From Streptomyces pristinaespiralis (lineage in GTDB: Bacteria; Actinomycetota; Actinomycetes; Streptomycetales; Streptomycetaceae): a stretch of 64,000 nt of DNA. The first letter of the stretch is position 1; each line of letters begins with the position of its first letter. The notes under the pieces are model-generated. The model was not told where the DNA came from, did no database searches, and saw nothing but the letters and a program-made list of their open reading frames with translations. Of this stretch, positions 33,939 through 41,975 are shown in pieces. The position numbers were made by a program, and so were the translations under genes. The stretch lies in assembly GCF_001278075.1 (NCBI RefSeq), contig NZ_CP011340.1, positions 5,329,501 to 5,393,500 on the forward strand, written 5' to 3'.

Positions 33939-36272
33939 ATGCTGACGTTCGACAACGTGTACCACGCTCCACTCGACAAGCTGAAGGCGTCGGTGGACGA
34001 CTGGTCGAAGGTGACGACCGACCTCGAGACGCTCGCCACCGACGCGACGTCCACGATGGCGGCCAAGGCGAAGGACGACTACTGGCGCGGGGTGAACGCC
34101 GAGGTCACCAAGCCGTTCGTCGACAAGACGGCCAAGGAGTTCGACGACGCGGCGAAGGCGGCCAAGGGGATCAAGCAGATCCTCTCGGACGGGTACGAGG
34201 CGTTCAAGAAGGCCAAGGACGACCTCAAGAAGCTCATGGACACAGAGGCGCCGGCCCAGCATCTCGTCATCACGGCTCAGGGCAAGGTCGAGGCGTCGTA
34301 TCCGCTGGAGAAGGACCAGGGCGCGCGTCACGACCCGGACTATCCGGAGGCGCTGCGGGCCCAGCGGGCGAAGATCGAGGCCATGCAGAAGCGTGTCGAC
34401 GCGATCATCGAGACGTGCGACGACGCGGACATCGCCGTGTCCAACGCGCTCAAGGCGAACATCACCTCCGACAAGCACAACTTCAGCGCCCCGAAGTACA
34501 GCAGCATCGACGCAGAAGAGGCCCAGCGCGCGGTCGACCTGGCGAAGAAGGGCCGCGACCTTTCGCACCAGGAGCTCGAGCAGCTCAACGAGCTGCTGAA
34601 GGACAACCACGACTCGAAGGTGTTCTCGCGGACCTTCTACGACGGCTTGGGCCCGAAGGGCGCCCTGCAGTTCTTCGGGCAGCTCTCCACGGACACGTAC
34701 GACTACGCGGAGCAGGACAAGGAACGTCTCAAGGACGTCCAGGAGCTCCAGAAGAACCTGGGCCTCAACCTCGCCACGGCGACGGACCCCTCCGGCAAGG
34801 ACGACAAGTGGTCCCAGCGGTGGGGCGACGAGATGCGCAAGCTCGGCACCGAGCGCATCCCCCTGGCGAAGCACGACTACAACGGACCGTACGGGTACCA
34901 GCTGCTCGGCGGCATCATGAGGTACGGGAACTACGACCCGAAGTTCCTCAACCCGATCGCCGAACACGTGGTCCAGCTGCACGCCAAGGACCCGTACATG
35001 TTCGCCGACACGAAGAACACGCTCGGCTACGACAAGTCCCCCTTCAACCCGTCGGGCAAGAACGGGGCGGGCTACGACCCGGTCGTCAGCATGCTGGAGG
35101 CGCTCGGGCACAGCCCCGAGGCGTCAAAGGAGTTCTTCTCGTCCGACCCGAAGGCGTACAACGAGGACGGCACCTACAAGGGTGGCGTTCCGAAGAACGC
35201 CGACGGCAAGGAGATAACCAGCTACCTGGACTACTTCACCGACAAGGACTACAAGTCGTTCCCCGACATCGTCGGGCACCATCCGGACGACGCCAAGAAG
35301 TCGATGGACTACATGCCCGATGCCTTCGGGCACGCGCTCGAGTCGGCGACGCTCGGTCACGCCTATGACGATCCGAACCCCAAACTTGTCCGGGACGAGG
35401 CGTCCGCCGACATCATGGAGAAGGTCGTCGACAAGTACGGAGGGGACCCGGAGTTCCTCAAGAAGAACCACTCGGCGCTGGCCGACAGCCTGGGCAACAT
35501 GGGCGCCGGATACATCGACGACCTCAACTGGGCGATCGACAAGAACGATCCGGACAGCATCTACGCCCCGGACAAGAACCCGGAGGCACACGCTTCGTTC
35601 GGGCGCTCGGGTGCTCGTGAGTTCCTGAGCGTCCTGGGCCAGCATCCTGACGCCTACGCCTCCATCAGTACGGCCGAGCGCATCTACACCACCAGTGTTC
35701 TCGAGACCCAGGTGGGCCCCGACGGAAAGATCGACGAGGGCGGCGCACGGCACGCTGTGAACACAGGCGGCCAGATCCAGGGCATTCTCGACCAGTCCCG
35801 GGGCGACCAGGTCGAGGCCGAGGGCCTGAAGAAGCACGAAGAATACGAAAAGGCGCACGAGAAGCGATCCGCCTGGATCGAATTCGGAGCGACAGCCGGC
35901 ATCGCGGCCGGTGTGGCCTTCCTCCCGGCGACGGCAGCGGCTGCCGGCGCGGCGGCCATCCTGGTCCCGCTCGCGGTGGATACAGGAAGCGGTGCTCTGG
36001 AGCAGATGGCCGGCCAAGTCATCGGCGACTGGTCCGACAAGTCGGTCGAGGACCACAAGAAGGTGACCGAGGGCGACATCCGGGAGCAGAAGTCCGAGGT
36101 CTTCCGCGCCGGCGAGGTCAGCTCCGAGGCTCCGATGGAGCGCTTCATCGACCAGTACGGCGACAGGATGAGCAGTGAGTTCGAGCAGGACCTGCGGGAA
36201 TCGGCGCAGGGTGGCTACAACACCGGCAACCTGAGGGAAGACCAGCAGGGGCAGGACCCGGAAACCGACTGA
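33939..36272 (+). CDS. Large WXG-containing protein of cassette 1
   Basis: 777 residues. The N-terminal 130 residues are helical with WRG at 49-51 (DYWRGVNAEVT), like WXG/LXG type VII substrates. The central 500 residues are conserved with the paralogue at 37537-39837 (NFSAPKYSSIDAEEA, HDYNGPYGYQLLGGIMRYG, ALGHSPEASKEFF, REFLSVLGQHPDAYASI). A hydrophobic stretch near residues 655-690 (TAGIAAGVAFLPATAAAAG) could enter a membrane. The C-terminus is polar. No known toxin motif is seen. I have a weak recollection of such proteins being listed as a domain of unknown function (DUF6571) in Streptomyces; this is not verified. Start 33939 follows GGGGGAG. Confidence 0.75.
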   Translation: MLTFDNVYHAPLDKLKASVDDWSKVTTDLETLATDATSTMAAKAKDDYWRGVNAEVTKPFVDKTAKEFDDAAKAAKGIKQILSDGYEAFKKAKDDLKKLMDTEAPAQHLVITAQGKVEASYPLEKDQGARHDPDYPEALRAQRAKIEAMQKRVDAIIETCDDADIAVSNALKANITSDKHNFSAPKYSSIDAEEAQRAVDLAKKGRDLSHQELEQLNELLKDNHDSKVFSRTFYDGLGPKGALQFFGQLSTDTYDYAEQDKERLKDVQELQKNLGLNLATATDPSGKDDKWSQRWGDEMRKLGTERIPLAKHDYNGPYGYQLLGGIMRYGNYDPKFLNPIAEHVVQLHAKDPYMFADTKNTLGYDKSPFNPSGKNGAGYDPVVSMLEALGHSPEASKEFFSSDPKAYNEDGTYKGGVPKNADGKEITSYLDYFTDKDYKSFPDIVGHHPDDAKKSMDYMPDAFGHALESATLGHAYDDPNPKLVRDEASADIMEKVVDKYGGDPEFLKKNHSALADSLGNMGAGYIDDLNWAIDKNDPDSIYAPDKNPEAHASFGRSGAREFLSVLGQHPDAYASISTAERIYTTSVLETQVGPDGKIDEGGARHAVNTGGQIQGILDQSRGDQVEAEGLKKHEEYEKAHEKRSAWIEFGATAGIAAGVAFLPATAAAAGAAAILVPLAVDTGSGALEQMAGQVIGDWSDKSVEDHKKVTEGDIREQKSEVFRAGEVSSEAPMERFIDQYGDRMSSEFEQDLRESAQGGYNTGNLREDQQGQDPETD

Positions 36273-36295
36273 CGAGGAATGGGCGCGAGATCGTG

Positions 36296-36943
36296 ATGCG
36301 ACGACGGGATGCGGCACTGGCCGCGACGGTGAGTCTCGCTCTGTGCTTCGGTGCGACCGCGTGCGGCGGCGATGAGGAGCCGGAGGCAAAACGCACCGCG
36401 GCCGAGGAGCAGTGCGGCGGTGTCCTGTCGCCTGCGGCGCTGACGGCGTTGGAGCAGGTGATGGGGAAGCAGTTCTCCGACGCCGGCGACGCGACGACGG
36501 ACGAGACGGTCGAACAGCTGCGCGGTGATTACGGCAAGCGTCTCAACTGGAGCCGGGGCAAACAATTCTGCGAGATCTCCAAGACGGAGGGCGGCGTGAA
36601 CTCCATGACCGTCAGCTTCTCGCTGTACGCCCCTGACGACCTGTCCGGCAGCAAGCACGCCGCGAACCTCCACGCGTACCCGATGGGGAAGGAAGCCTTG
36701 GCCGGGGCGGAGGACGCGTACCTGTACTTCGAGTGCGTCAGCCCCGAGCTGGAGGGCTCGAAGTCCCGCCCTGCGCGGATTGCGGGCCACCTTTCGCAGT
36801 CGGAGCCGCCGTCGGACACGGCGGAGGTGCACAAGGCGAACATGGCGGTGCTTCACTCGGCCGCGGTTGCTGTCGCGGGGGAGTTGAAGTGCGAGGGGCA
36901 GGCGGGGCTTCCTGCGGAACCGAAGCTGACGCCGACGGACTGA
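36296..36943 (+). CDS. Small lipoprotein of cassette 1
   Basis: 215 residues. A signal peptide with RRRD, a hydrophobic core and the lipobox ATAC-GG marks an outward-facing lipoprotein. The mature part has paired cysteines, including ECVSPEL and GELKCEG close to the C-terminus, and no recognised domain. It starts 23 bp after the large WXG gene. A lipoprotein in the same position is present in cassette 2 with a similar C-terminal cysteine (RELNCTG), so it is a conserved cassette member. Surface immunity or receptor roles are possible but unproven. Confidence 0.75.
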   Translation: MRRRDAALAATVSLALCFGATACGGDEEPEAKRTAAEEQCGGVLSPAALTALEQVMGKQFSDAGDATTDETVEQLRGDYGKRLNWSRGKQFCEISKTEGGVNSMTVSFSLYAPDDLSGSKHAANLHAYPMGKEALAGAEDAYLYFECVSPELEGSKSRPARIAGHLSQSEPPSDTAEVHKANMAVLHSAAVAVAGELKCEGQAGLPAEPKLTPTD

Positions 36944-36970
36944 GGGCTCTGTGCGGGTTGCGCCCTCTGG

Positions 36971-37534
36971 CTACGGCCGGGGGGCGCCGGTGCAGTTCAG
37001 CTCGCGCTGCGCGAACGCCACGAATTGCTTCATGAGCGCAGGCAATGCTCGGCGCAGCTTTTCTTCATCCGGCAGGTCGGATGTGCTGATCGTCAGATCG
37101 ATGTATTTGCCGGGACTCGAAGGAGTTTTGGACGCCTCGCAGATGATGTATGAGGCTGCGCCGTCGTACCAGACGATGCCTTTCTCCCCGACATCAATCG
37201 GTTCAGGGTGCGCCTTTTCGTAGCTACTCCAGTCGATTGACCGCTCGAAATCTTCGTAGAGGGCGTACGTCTGAAACTTTGTGTTGCCGTCGATGTAGAT
37301 GGAGCAGGTCGGTGAATCTGCAGGTTTGGCCAGCACGAATGGATCGGTGTCGACAGTGGCTCGATCTCCGGTCGGCAGGAGGGAAGCTACGTCTTCACCG
37401 TCGAAAGCGTTCCAGCAGACCCGTGCCGGCAGTTTGGGAACAGATCTGGTCTCGCCGCCCGAGCAGCTGGTGAGTGCTGTCATCAGCAACATCGAGACCA
37501 GGGCTGACGCAGCGATATTCTTGTGTCGATGCAT
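36971..37534 (-). CDS. Small lipoprotein of cassette 2
   Basis: 187 residues with a clear signal peptide and lipobox LTSC at residues 21-24. The mature part starts SGGETRSVPKLPARVCWNAF and ends QRELNCTGAPRP. It resembles the DUF3558-like actinobacterial lipoproteins in size and cysteine spacing, but no family is certain. Its ATG lies two bases after the stop of the large WXG gene, so it is translationally coupled. GC is only 51 percent over 37201-37300 (my count), far below its neighbours, suggesting recent transfer. It is convergent with the cassette 1 lipoprotein, 27 bp apart. Confidence 0.75.
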   Translation of the reverse strand: MHRHKNIAASALVSMLLMTALTSCSGGETRSVPKLPARVCWNAFDGEDVASLLPTGDRATVDTDPFVLAKPADSPTCSIYIDGNTKFQTYALYEDFERSIDWSSYEKAHPEPIDVGEKGIVWYDGAASYIICEASKTPSSPGKYIDLTISTSDLPDEEKLRRALPALMKQFVAFAQRELNCTGAPRP

Positions 37535-37536
37535 CG

Positions 37537-39837
37537 CTACTTCCCCTTGGGGTTTGAACTGGCTACCAAATCGCGGCCGATGGAATGAGCCGTGCCCATC
37601 TGCGTAGAGGCTGACCCCTGGTATTCATCGATCTGTTCTTGAGTGAGGCCGGAATCCTTGGTTGCCGCCTCGACTGCGTTCGAGGCGGCAACCTTAGCTG
37701 CCTTCTCCGACTCGCTGTAACCGGCTGAGGAGTCCCGCCGAGCAGCATCCGCCGTGTCCTTCTCCGCGCTCTTCACCGCCGACTCCGTGACGTCCTCCTT
37801 GATCCACATGATCACGTCACCACCCACCGGAATCATCTCGACATACTTGCCGCCCACCGCGTCGATCACGCGATTCGTCCACTTCGCGTTCTCCGCCACG
37901 CCCGCGTTGTACTCCGATGCCTCGTGCGTCTTCGCGTCATGGACCGCCTGCGCCCGCGCCTCGGTCATCATGCCCGCGATCTCGCCTCCCGGGTGGACGG
38001 CGTTCCTCACGGCCTCGCCCGTGTCGCCGTGTTGCTCCGGGTTCTGGAAGACGTCGGACACGAGCGCCGTGGTGTATGCCTGCTGGGCGTTGGTGATCGC
38101 GCCGTAGGCCTGGGGGTCCTGGCCGACCGCCCCCAGGAACGCGGCCATCTCGTCCTTGCGGAACTCGGCCGGGGCTCCCAGGTACTTGACCTGGTCCGCC
38201 CCGTTCTCCGCGGTGGCCTGCAGGTCGGGCATGTACTCCGCGGCCATGTTGCCGAACTGGGGCGCCAGCCCGCTCAGCGGGCCCGGCGGGTCGCCGGGCT
38301 TCGCTGCCACGAGGGACGGGTCCGCGCCGATCTTCGCGACGACCTGCTCCATCACGCTGCTCATCGCCTTGGTGTGCGGTACGGGCGGCGCGTCCTCGTC
38401 GCCCGGTACGCACCCGGTGACCGCCGCCTCCAGCGCGTTGCCGAGCGCCGTCTGTCCGGGGTGGGTCTCGCCGCCGGCGACCGTGTCGTACCAGTCCGCC
38501 GTCGGCTTCTTGTCCAGCATGTAGTCGACGACACCCTGGGCGCCCTTGCCCTCGACCGCTCCGTCCGAGAGCGTGACGATGCCGTCCTTGTCGGTGTCCT
38601 CGCGGATCGGTTCGTCGAAGAAGGCGGTGGAGGCCGCGGGGTTCTTGCTCATCGCCTCCATGAGACCGGTGAGCGGGTTGAACCCCCTGCCGCCCCCTCC
38701 GTCCAGGTTGATGGACACGGGTGAGTGGCTCAGTGGCATGTTCTCGTGCCAGATGTCCGGGTTCTGCCGGTCCATCGCCACCATGTCGCGGCCCACGGCG
38801 GTGAGGAAGTCCTTGTCGTACGTGCCCTCGCGCAGCAGCGCCCCCAGCGCCTGGTAGCCGTACACCTTGGTGCCGGGAGCCGTGAGACCCGACACGTCGA
38901 TCTCCTTGCGGCCTGCCTTCAGGAGCTGCGTGGTCCAGGCGGCGTCGAGATGGTTCGGCGTCGACGGCTGCGTGGCGAGCCCGAGCAACGCGCCCATGTC
39001 GTTCTGGATGTCGCGCACCATGTTCACCCGGTCCAGGCCGGCGGGGCCGAGGGAGGTCGAGTCGAGCGACATCTTCGCGTAGGCCTCGAGCGTGCCCTCC
39101 GCGCCCAGCTTCCGGTAGAAGGCGGCGGAGAAGTCAGGATCTGCGCGGTTGTCGTCGAGGAGGTCTCCGAGTTCCCTCAGCGCCGCCACGTTACGTGCCG
39201 TGCCGCCCGGACCTGCGACCTTCCTCATGAGCGCCGCGGCCCGGTCGGCCTGTTCCGCGTCGAGGCTCTTGTACTTGGGGGCAGTGAAGTTGTGGTCGTC
39301 CGTGACGTTCGCCGCGAGAGCCCGTTTCAGCGAGTCGTCGGCGTCCGAGCAGTCCTCGACGAGGCGGTCGATCCTCTTCTGCCACAGGCGGACGGCTTCG
39401 GCCTGCTGGCGCACGGCTTGCGCGTAGAGGGTCCGGTCGGGGTCGTGGCGCGCCGCTGCGTCGTCCTCGACGGGATGCCGCGGTTTCACCTTGCCGCCCG
39501 CGTCCACGTGCATTCCGGCGGCCGGTCCTTCCTCGTCCCTGATCCTGACCAGCGCGTCCTTGGCCGCCTTGAACGAGGTGTGCGCATCCTTGAGCAGCAG
39601 TGCGATGCCCTTGGCCTCGGCCGCCGCGTCGTGGAACTCCTTGGTGCTCTTTGTGATGAACGGCCTGGTGACGCTCGCGTTGACACCCTCCCAGTCGGCC
39701 TTGTCCGACTTGGCCTTCATGCCCCGCCGGGCATCGTCGGCCAGCTTGTCCAGCCTGGTCACCATCTCGGACCAGCGGTCGGCGGCTTCCTTCAGCTTGC
39801 CCACGGGCGCGTTCACGACGTCATCGAATTGCAGCAC
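37537..39837 (-). CDS. Large WXG-containing protein of cassette 2
   Basis: 766 residues, paralogue of the 33939-36272 product. By eye about half of the first 60 residues are identical, and WEG occupies the same positions 49-51 (ADWEGVNASVT). The central part follows the same order (NFTAPKYKSLDAEQADRA, VYGYQALGALLREGTYD, AAFLGAVGQDPQAYGAI). A hydrophobic segment (GGKYVEMIPVGGDVIMWI) lies near residue 680. The last 90 residues are Ala/Ser/Glu/Lys-rich and differ from cassette 1, as variable ends do in polymorphic systems, although no toxin domain is recognised. It begins 18 bp after the small helical gene. Confidence 0.75.
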   Translation of the reverse strand: MLQFDDVVNAPVGKLKEAADRWSEMVTRLDKLADDARRGMKAKSDKADWEGVNASVTRPFITKSTKEFHDAAAEAKGIALLLKDAHTSFKAAKDALVRIRDEEGPAAGMHVDAGGKVKPRHPVEDDAAARHDPDRTLYAQAVRQQAEAVRLWQKRIDRLVEDCSDADDSLKRALAANVTDDHNFTAPKYKSLDAEQADRAAALMRKVAGPGGTARNVAALRELGDLLDDNRADPDFSAAFYRKLGAEGTLEAYAKMSLDSTSLGPAGLDRVNMVRDIQNDMGALLGLATQPSTPNHLDAAWTTQLLKAGRKEIDVSGLTAPGTKVYGYQALGALLREGTYDKDFLTAVGRDMVAMDRQNPDIWHENMPLSHSPVSINLDGGGGRGFNPLTGLMEAMSKNPAASTAFFDEPIREDTDKDGIVTLSDGAVEGKGAQGVVDYMLDKKPTADWYDTVAGGETHPGQTALGNALEAAVTGCVPGDEDAPPVPHTKAMSSVMEQVVAKIGADPSLVAAKPGDPPGPLSGLAPQFGNMAAEYMPDLQATAENGADQVKYLGAPAEFRKDEMAAFLGAVGQDPQAYGAITNAQQAYTTALVSDVFQNPEQHGDTGEAVRNAVHPGGEIAGMMTEARAQAVHDAKTHEASEYNAGVAENAKWTNRVIDAVGGKYVEMIPVGGDVIMWIKEDVTESAVKSAEKDTADAARRDSSAGYSESEKAAKVAASNAVEAATKDSGLTQEQIDEYQGSASTQMGTAHSIGRDLVASSNPKGK

Positions 39838-39855
39838 TGCGCGTCCCCCGGCGGG

Positions 39856-40284
39856 CTACTTGAAGTATTTGTCGAGCGTGGCGACCGCGGTCAGCCTGCC
39901 GACGATGTCGGCGTCGTTGTCGGCGTGGTCGGTCCGTGTGTGGTCCAGGTGGTTGGAGATCTGGCCGCATGCGTCCAGCAGCGCCCGTAACTGGGTGTTC
40001 CACCGGTCGTGGACCTTCAGCAGTTCCGGTCCGCTGACGAAGTTGCCGTTGGCCAGCGCGTTCGCCGCCTCGAACGTCGACGGCCGGGCATGATCCCCGT
40101 CCCGCGACAGCCTGCCGTGGAGGACGTACGCGTCATGGCCGACCGCTCCTAGGTCGTCCTGGTTGACGCTCAGGTCGGCGCCGACGGCGGGGCTTCCGCC
40201 ACCGCCGTCGGAATGGCCGAGCCGCATCGCCACCGTCCGGGATGCTCCGGCACGGGCGGCAGCCCACTCGTCGTCGAACGTCAC
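39856..40284 (-). CDS. Small helical protein of cassette 2 (unknown family)
   Basis: 142 residues, paralogue of the 33502-33927 product (DLSVNQDDLGAVGHDAYVLHGRL; GQISNHLDH; end LDKYFK). GTG start with GGAGGATCC just before it. First gene of the cassette 2 operon. Like its paralogue it has no signal peptide or membrane helix and is probably a cytoplasmic partner or co-substrate of the large WXG protein. Confidence 0.75.
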   Translation of the reverse strand: MTFDDEWAAARAGASRTVAMRLGHSDGGGGSPAVGADLSVNQDDLGAVGHDAYVLHGRLSRDGDHARPSTFEAANALANGNFVSGPELLKVHDRWNTQLRALLDACGQISNHLDHTRTDHADNDADIVGRLTAVATLDKYFK

Positions 40285-40595
40285 GGATCCTCCGACCCCC
40301 GTTGGCCTTCCGCTCCCCGATCCGCTTGATCAGGACATGCGGCGCAGCAGGACCTTATAGGAGATGTTTGCGCACCTCCGCGCAAAAGCGACGACGTTGA
40401 CAACTCTGGCGGATGTTGTGCGGCGCGGGCCGAATACCGCCGATCCGCCGATCCGCCGATCCGCCGATCCGTCCATCCGGCCCCGTGGTCCTTCGGTACG
40501 GCCCGTGATCCTGCGGCACGGCGCACGGGACCCACGCGCATGGTGACGCCCCGGCGTCTGTGGCCCGGTGGGTCGTCGACCCCGGGGGTCGAAGC
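40285..40595 (-). other. Intergenic region upstream of cassette 2
   Basis: 311 bp without a gene. On the minus strand a possible -10 (TATAAG, near 40355) lies about 75 bp before the cassette 2 GTG. At 40441-40472 there is an 8-bp tandem repeat, four copies of CGATCCGC (the last one CGATCCGT). Nothing else is apparent. Confidence 0.5.
40441..40472. repeat. 8-bp tandem repeat, four copies
   Basis: CGATCCGC three times followed by CGATCCGT, a simple-sequence repeat that could vary in copy number between strains. Confidence 0.8.
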
Positions 40596-41516
40596 TCAGA
40601 CGGTGAACGCCCGGGGCGTACGGACTTCCGCGGCCAGCACCTGCGACGACTGCCGGGCGATGGCGGCCACCACCCTTCCCGGGAGCCAGCCGGGGCCCAG
40701 CAGGGAGCCGGCCGAGTCCAGGGCCGTCGCTGTGGGGGCGGGCGACGACGGGGACAGGGCGTGCAGGAGTTCGGCGGCCGTCGGGCGGGCCGCCGCGTCG
40801 CGGGACAGGCAGCGGGAGATCAACGGGCGGAGGGACTCGGGGAGTTCGGCGCTGTCCGGGACCGTGTGGCCGGTGGCCGCGTACGCCAGGACCGCGCCCA
40901 GACCGTGGACGTCGCCCGGCGGACGGGGCCGCCCGCCCGCCGCCGCCTCGGGGGCGAGGCTGCCCGGCTCCAGCCCGGCGATGCCCGTGCGAACCTCCCC
41001 GTCAGGGGCCGCCGCGCGGGCCGCGCCGAAGCAGGTCAGGCGCGGCCCGTTCCAGGCCAGGAGCACCGCGGCGGGGGAGAGCCCGGCATGTGTGATGCCG
41101 ACGGCGTGCGCGCCCGCCAGGGTCTCGGCCAGGGCGACGCCCAGGGCCCTAACGGTGTGCTCGGGCAAAGGGCCGCCGTGCACGGCCAGCGCCACCGGCA
41201 GCGGGAGCACCGGGAGATAGGGGGTGGCGTACCACGGGCTCTCGGGCGTGGGGGAGAGCTCGGTGACCGGCAGGACCCAGGGGCCGACGAGCCGGCGGGC
41301 CGCGTCCGCCTCGACGAGGAAGCGCGCGGGGTCGGCGGCCTCGAGAGGGGCGCTGATCAGGACCGTGCGCTCGGCGTCGGCGCTGCGTGCCACGAACCGG
41401 CGCTCAGGTACGGGCGGAAGGCCGGGGCCGGTCGGGTCGAGGCGGGTGATGAGCTGGTACGGGCCGATGCCGCGCGGCCCGCCCTGTCGTGATTGCTGCG
41501 TCCGCGCTCGTTCCAT
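40596..41516 (-). CDS. Pseudokinase of the Ser/Thr protein kinase family
   Basis: 306 residues that align with the kinase domains of the two neighbouring kinases but lack catalytic residues. The Gly-rich loop is gone (LDPTGPGLPPVP). The VAIK lysine is missing (TVLISAPLEA). HRD is HAG at 143-145 (GITHAGLSPAAVLL, so the KPSN asparagine is lost too). DFG is CFG at 162-164. The scaffold remains: ARFLVEADAARRL, PWYATPYLP, DVHGLGAVLAYAATGH, and RPLISRCLSRDAAARPTAAEL. It cannot phosphorylate by the normal mechanism and probably acts as a scaffold or regulator. No membrane helix follows. The frame is intact, so it is a selected pseudokinase rather than a pseudogene. It lies 311 bp upstream of cassette 2 on the same strand. 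Confidence 0.85.
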   Translation of the reverse strand: MERARTQQSRQGGPRGIGPYQLITRLDPTGPGLPPVPERRFVARSADAERTVLISAPLEAADPARFLVEADAARRLVGPWVLPVTELSPTPESPWYATPYLPVLPLPVALAVHGGPLPEHTVRALGVALAETLAGAHAVGITHAGLSPAAVLLAWNGPRLTCFGAARAAAPDGEVRTGIAGLEPGSLAPEAAAGGRPRPPGDVHGLGAVLAYAATGHTVPDSAELPESLRPLISRCLSRDAAARPTAAELLHALSPSSPAPTATALDSAGSLLGPGWLPGRVVAAIARQSSQVLAAEVRTPRAFTV

Positions 41517-41560
41517 CTGCGAATCCCCCTAGGCGTGACAACGCCACAGGAGCCTACCGG
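41517..41560 (-). promoter_or_regulatory. Promoter and RBS of the pseudokinase gene
   Basis: Minus strand: CCGGTAGGCTCC (41549-41560, -10 box TAGGCT), then RBS AGGGGGATTC, then ATG at 41516. Near-identical in sequence and spacing to the kinase-pair leader at 33283-33327. Confidence 0.5.
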
Positions 41561-41733
41561 CCCTCCGCTCCGCGCCCACGGGGACGGCCTGGGGAGCCCG
41601 GCCGGGAGTGGTCCGTGTCGCTGCCGAGCGCGCGCTGCGAAGGAAGCGTCGGCGTCGGGGCGGTCCTCGCTACGGCGCGACGACGGCCGCCCCCGTCACA
41701 AAGGGCGGCCGGCGTCGCGCAGCGGATCCGCAG

Positions 41734-41805
41734 AGGCCGTGACCGGATTCGAACCGGTGTAACTCGAGTTGCAGTCGAGCCCCTGAGCCACTCGGGCACA
41801 CGGCC
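41734..41805 (-). tRNA. tRNA-Cys (GCA)
   Basis: On the minus strand a 72-nt cloverleaf: acceptor GGCCGTG/CACGGCC, anticodon arm CTCGA-CTGCAAC-TCGAG with anticodon GCA, T arm ACCGG-TTCGAAT-CCGGT, short variable loop TTAC, discriminator T. CCA is not encoded. No integrase or duplicated tRNA end is nearby, so no attachment site is indicated. The rest of the 41517-41975 gap holds only the pseudokinase promoter and the upstream region of the MFS gene. Confidence 0.93.
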
Positions 41806-41975
41806 GTGTGTTCCAACTCCTCGACCGTACGGGGCCGGTGAGGCGGGCCTCAAGGAGTGGGTCCGCGCCGCAACACGACTGCCATACGCCGTTCATGGTC
41901 GTACGACGAAAGGACCGGCCGGGCACCGCCGAACGACAGGGCCCAAGGGCACTCTTGCCCCTTACTCTTGAGCCC

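Noticed and set aside
41734..41805. tRNA-Cys as an integration site for the 25.6-41.5 kb island
   Set aside because: No integrase, no direct repeat of the tRNA 3' end found at the other edge.
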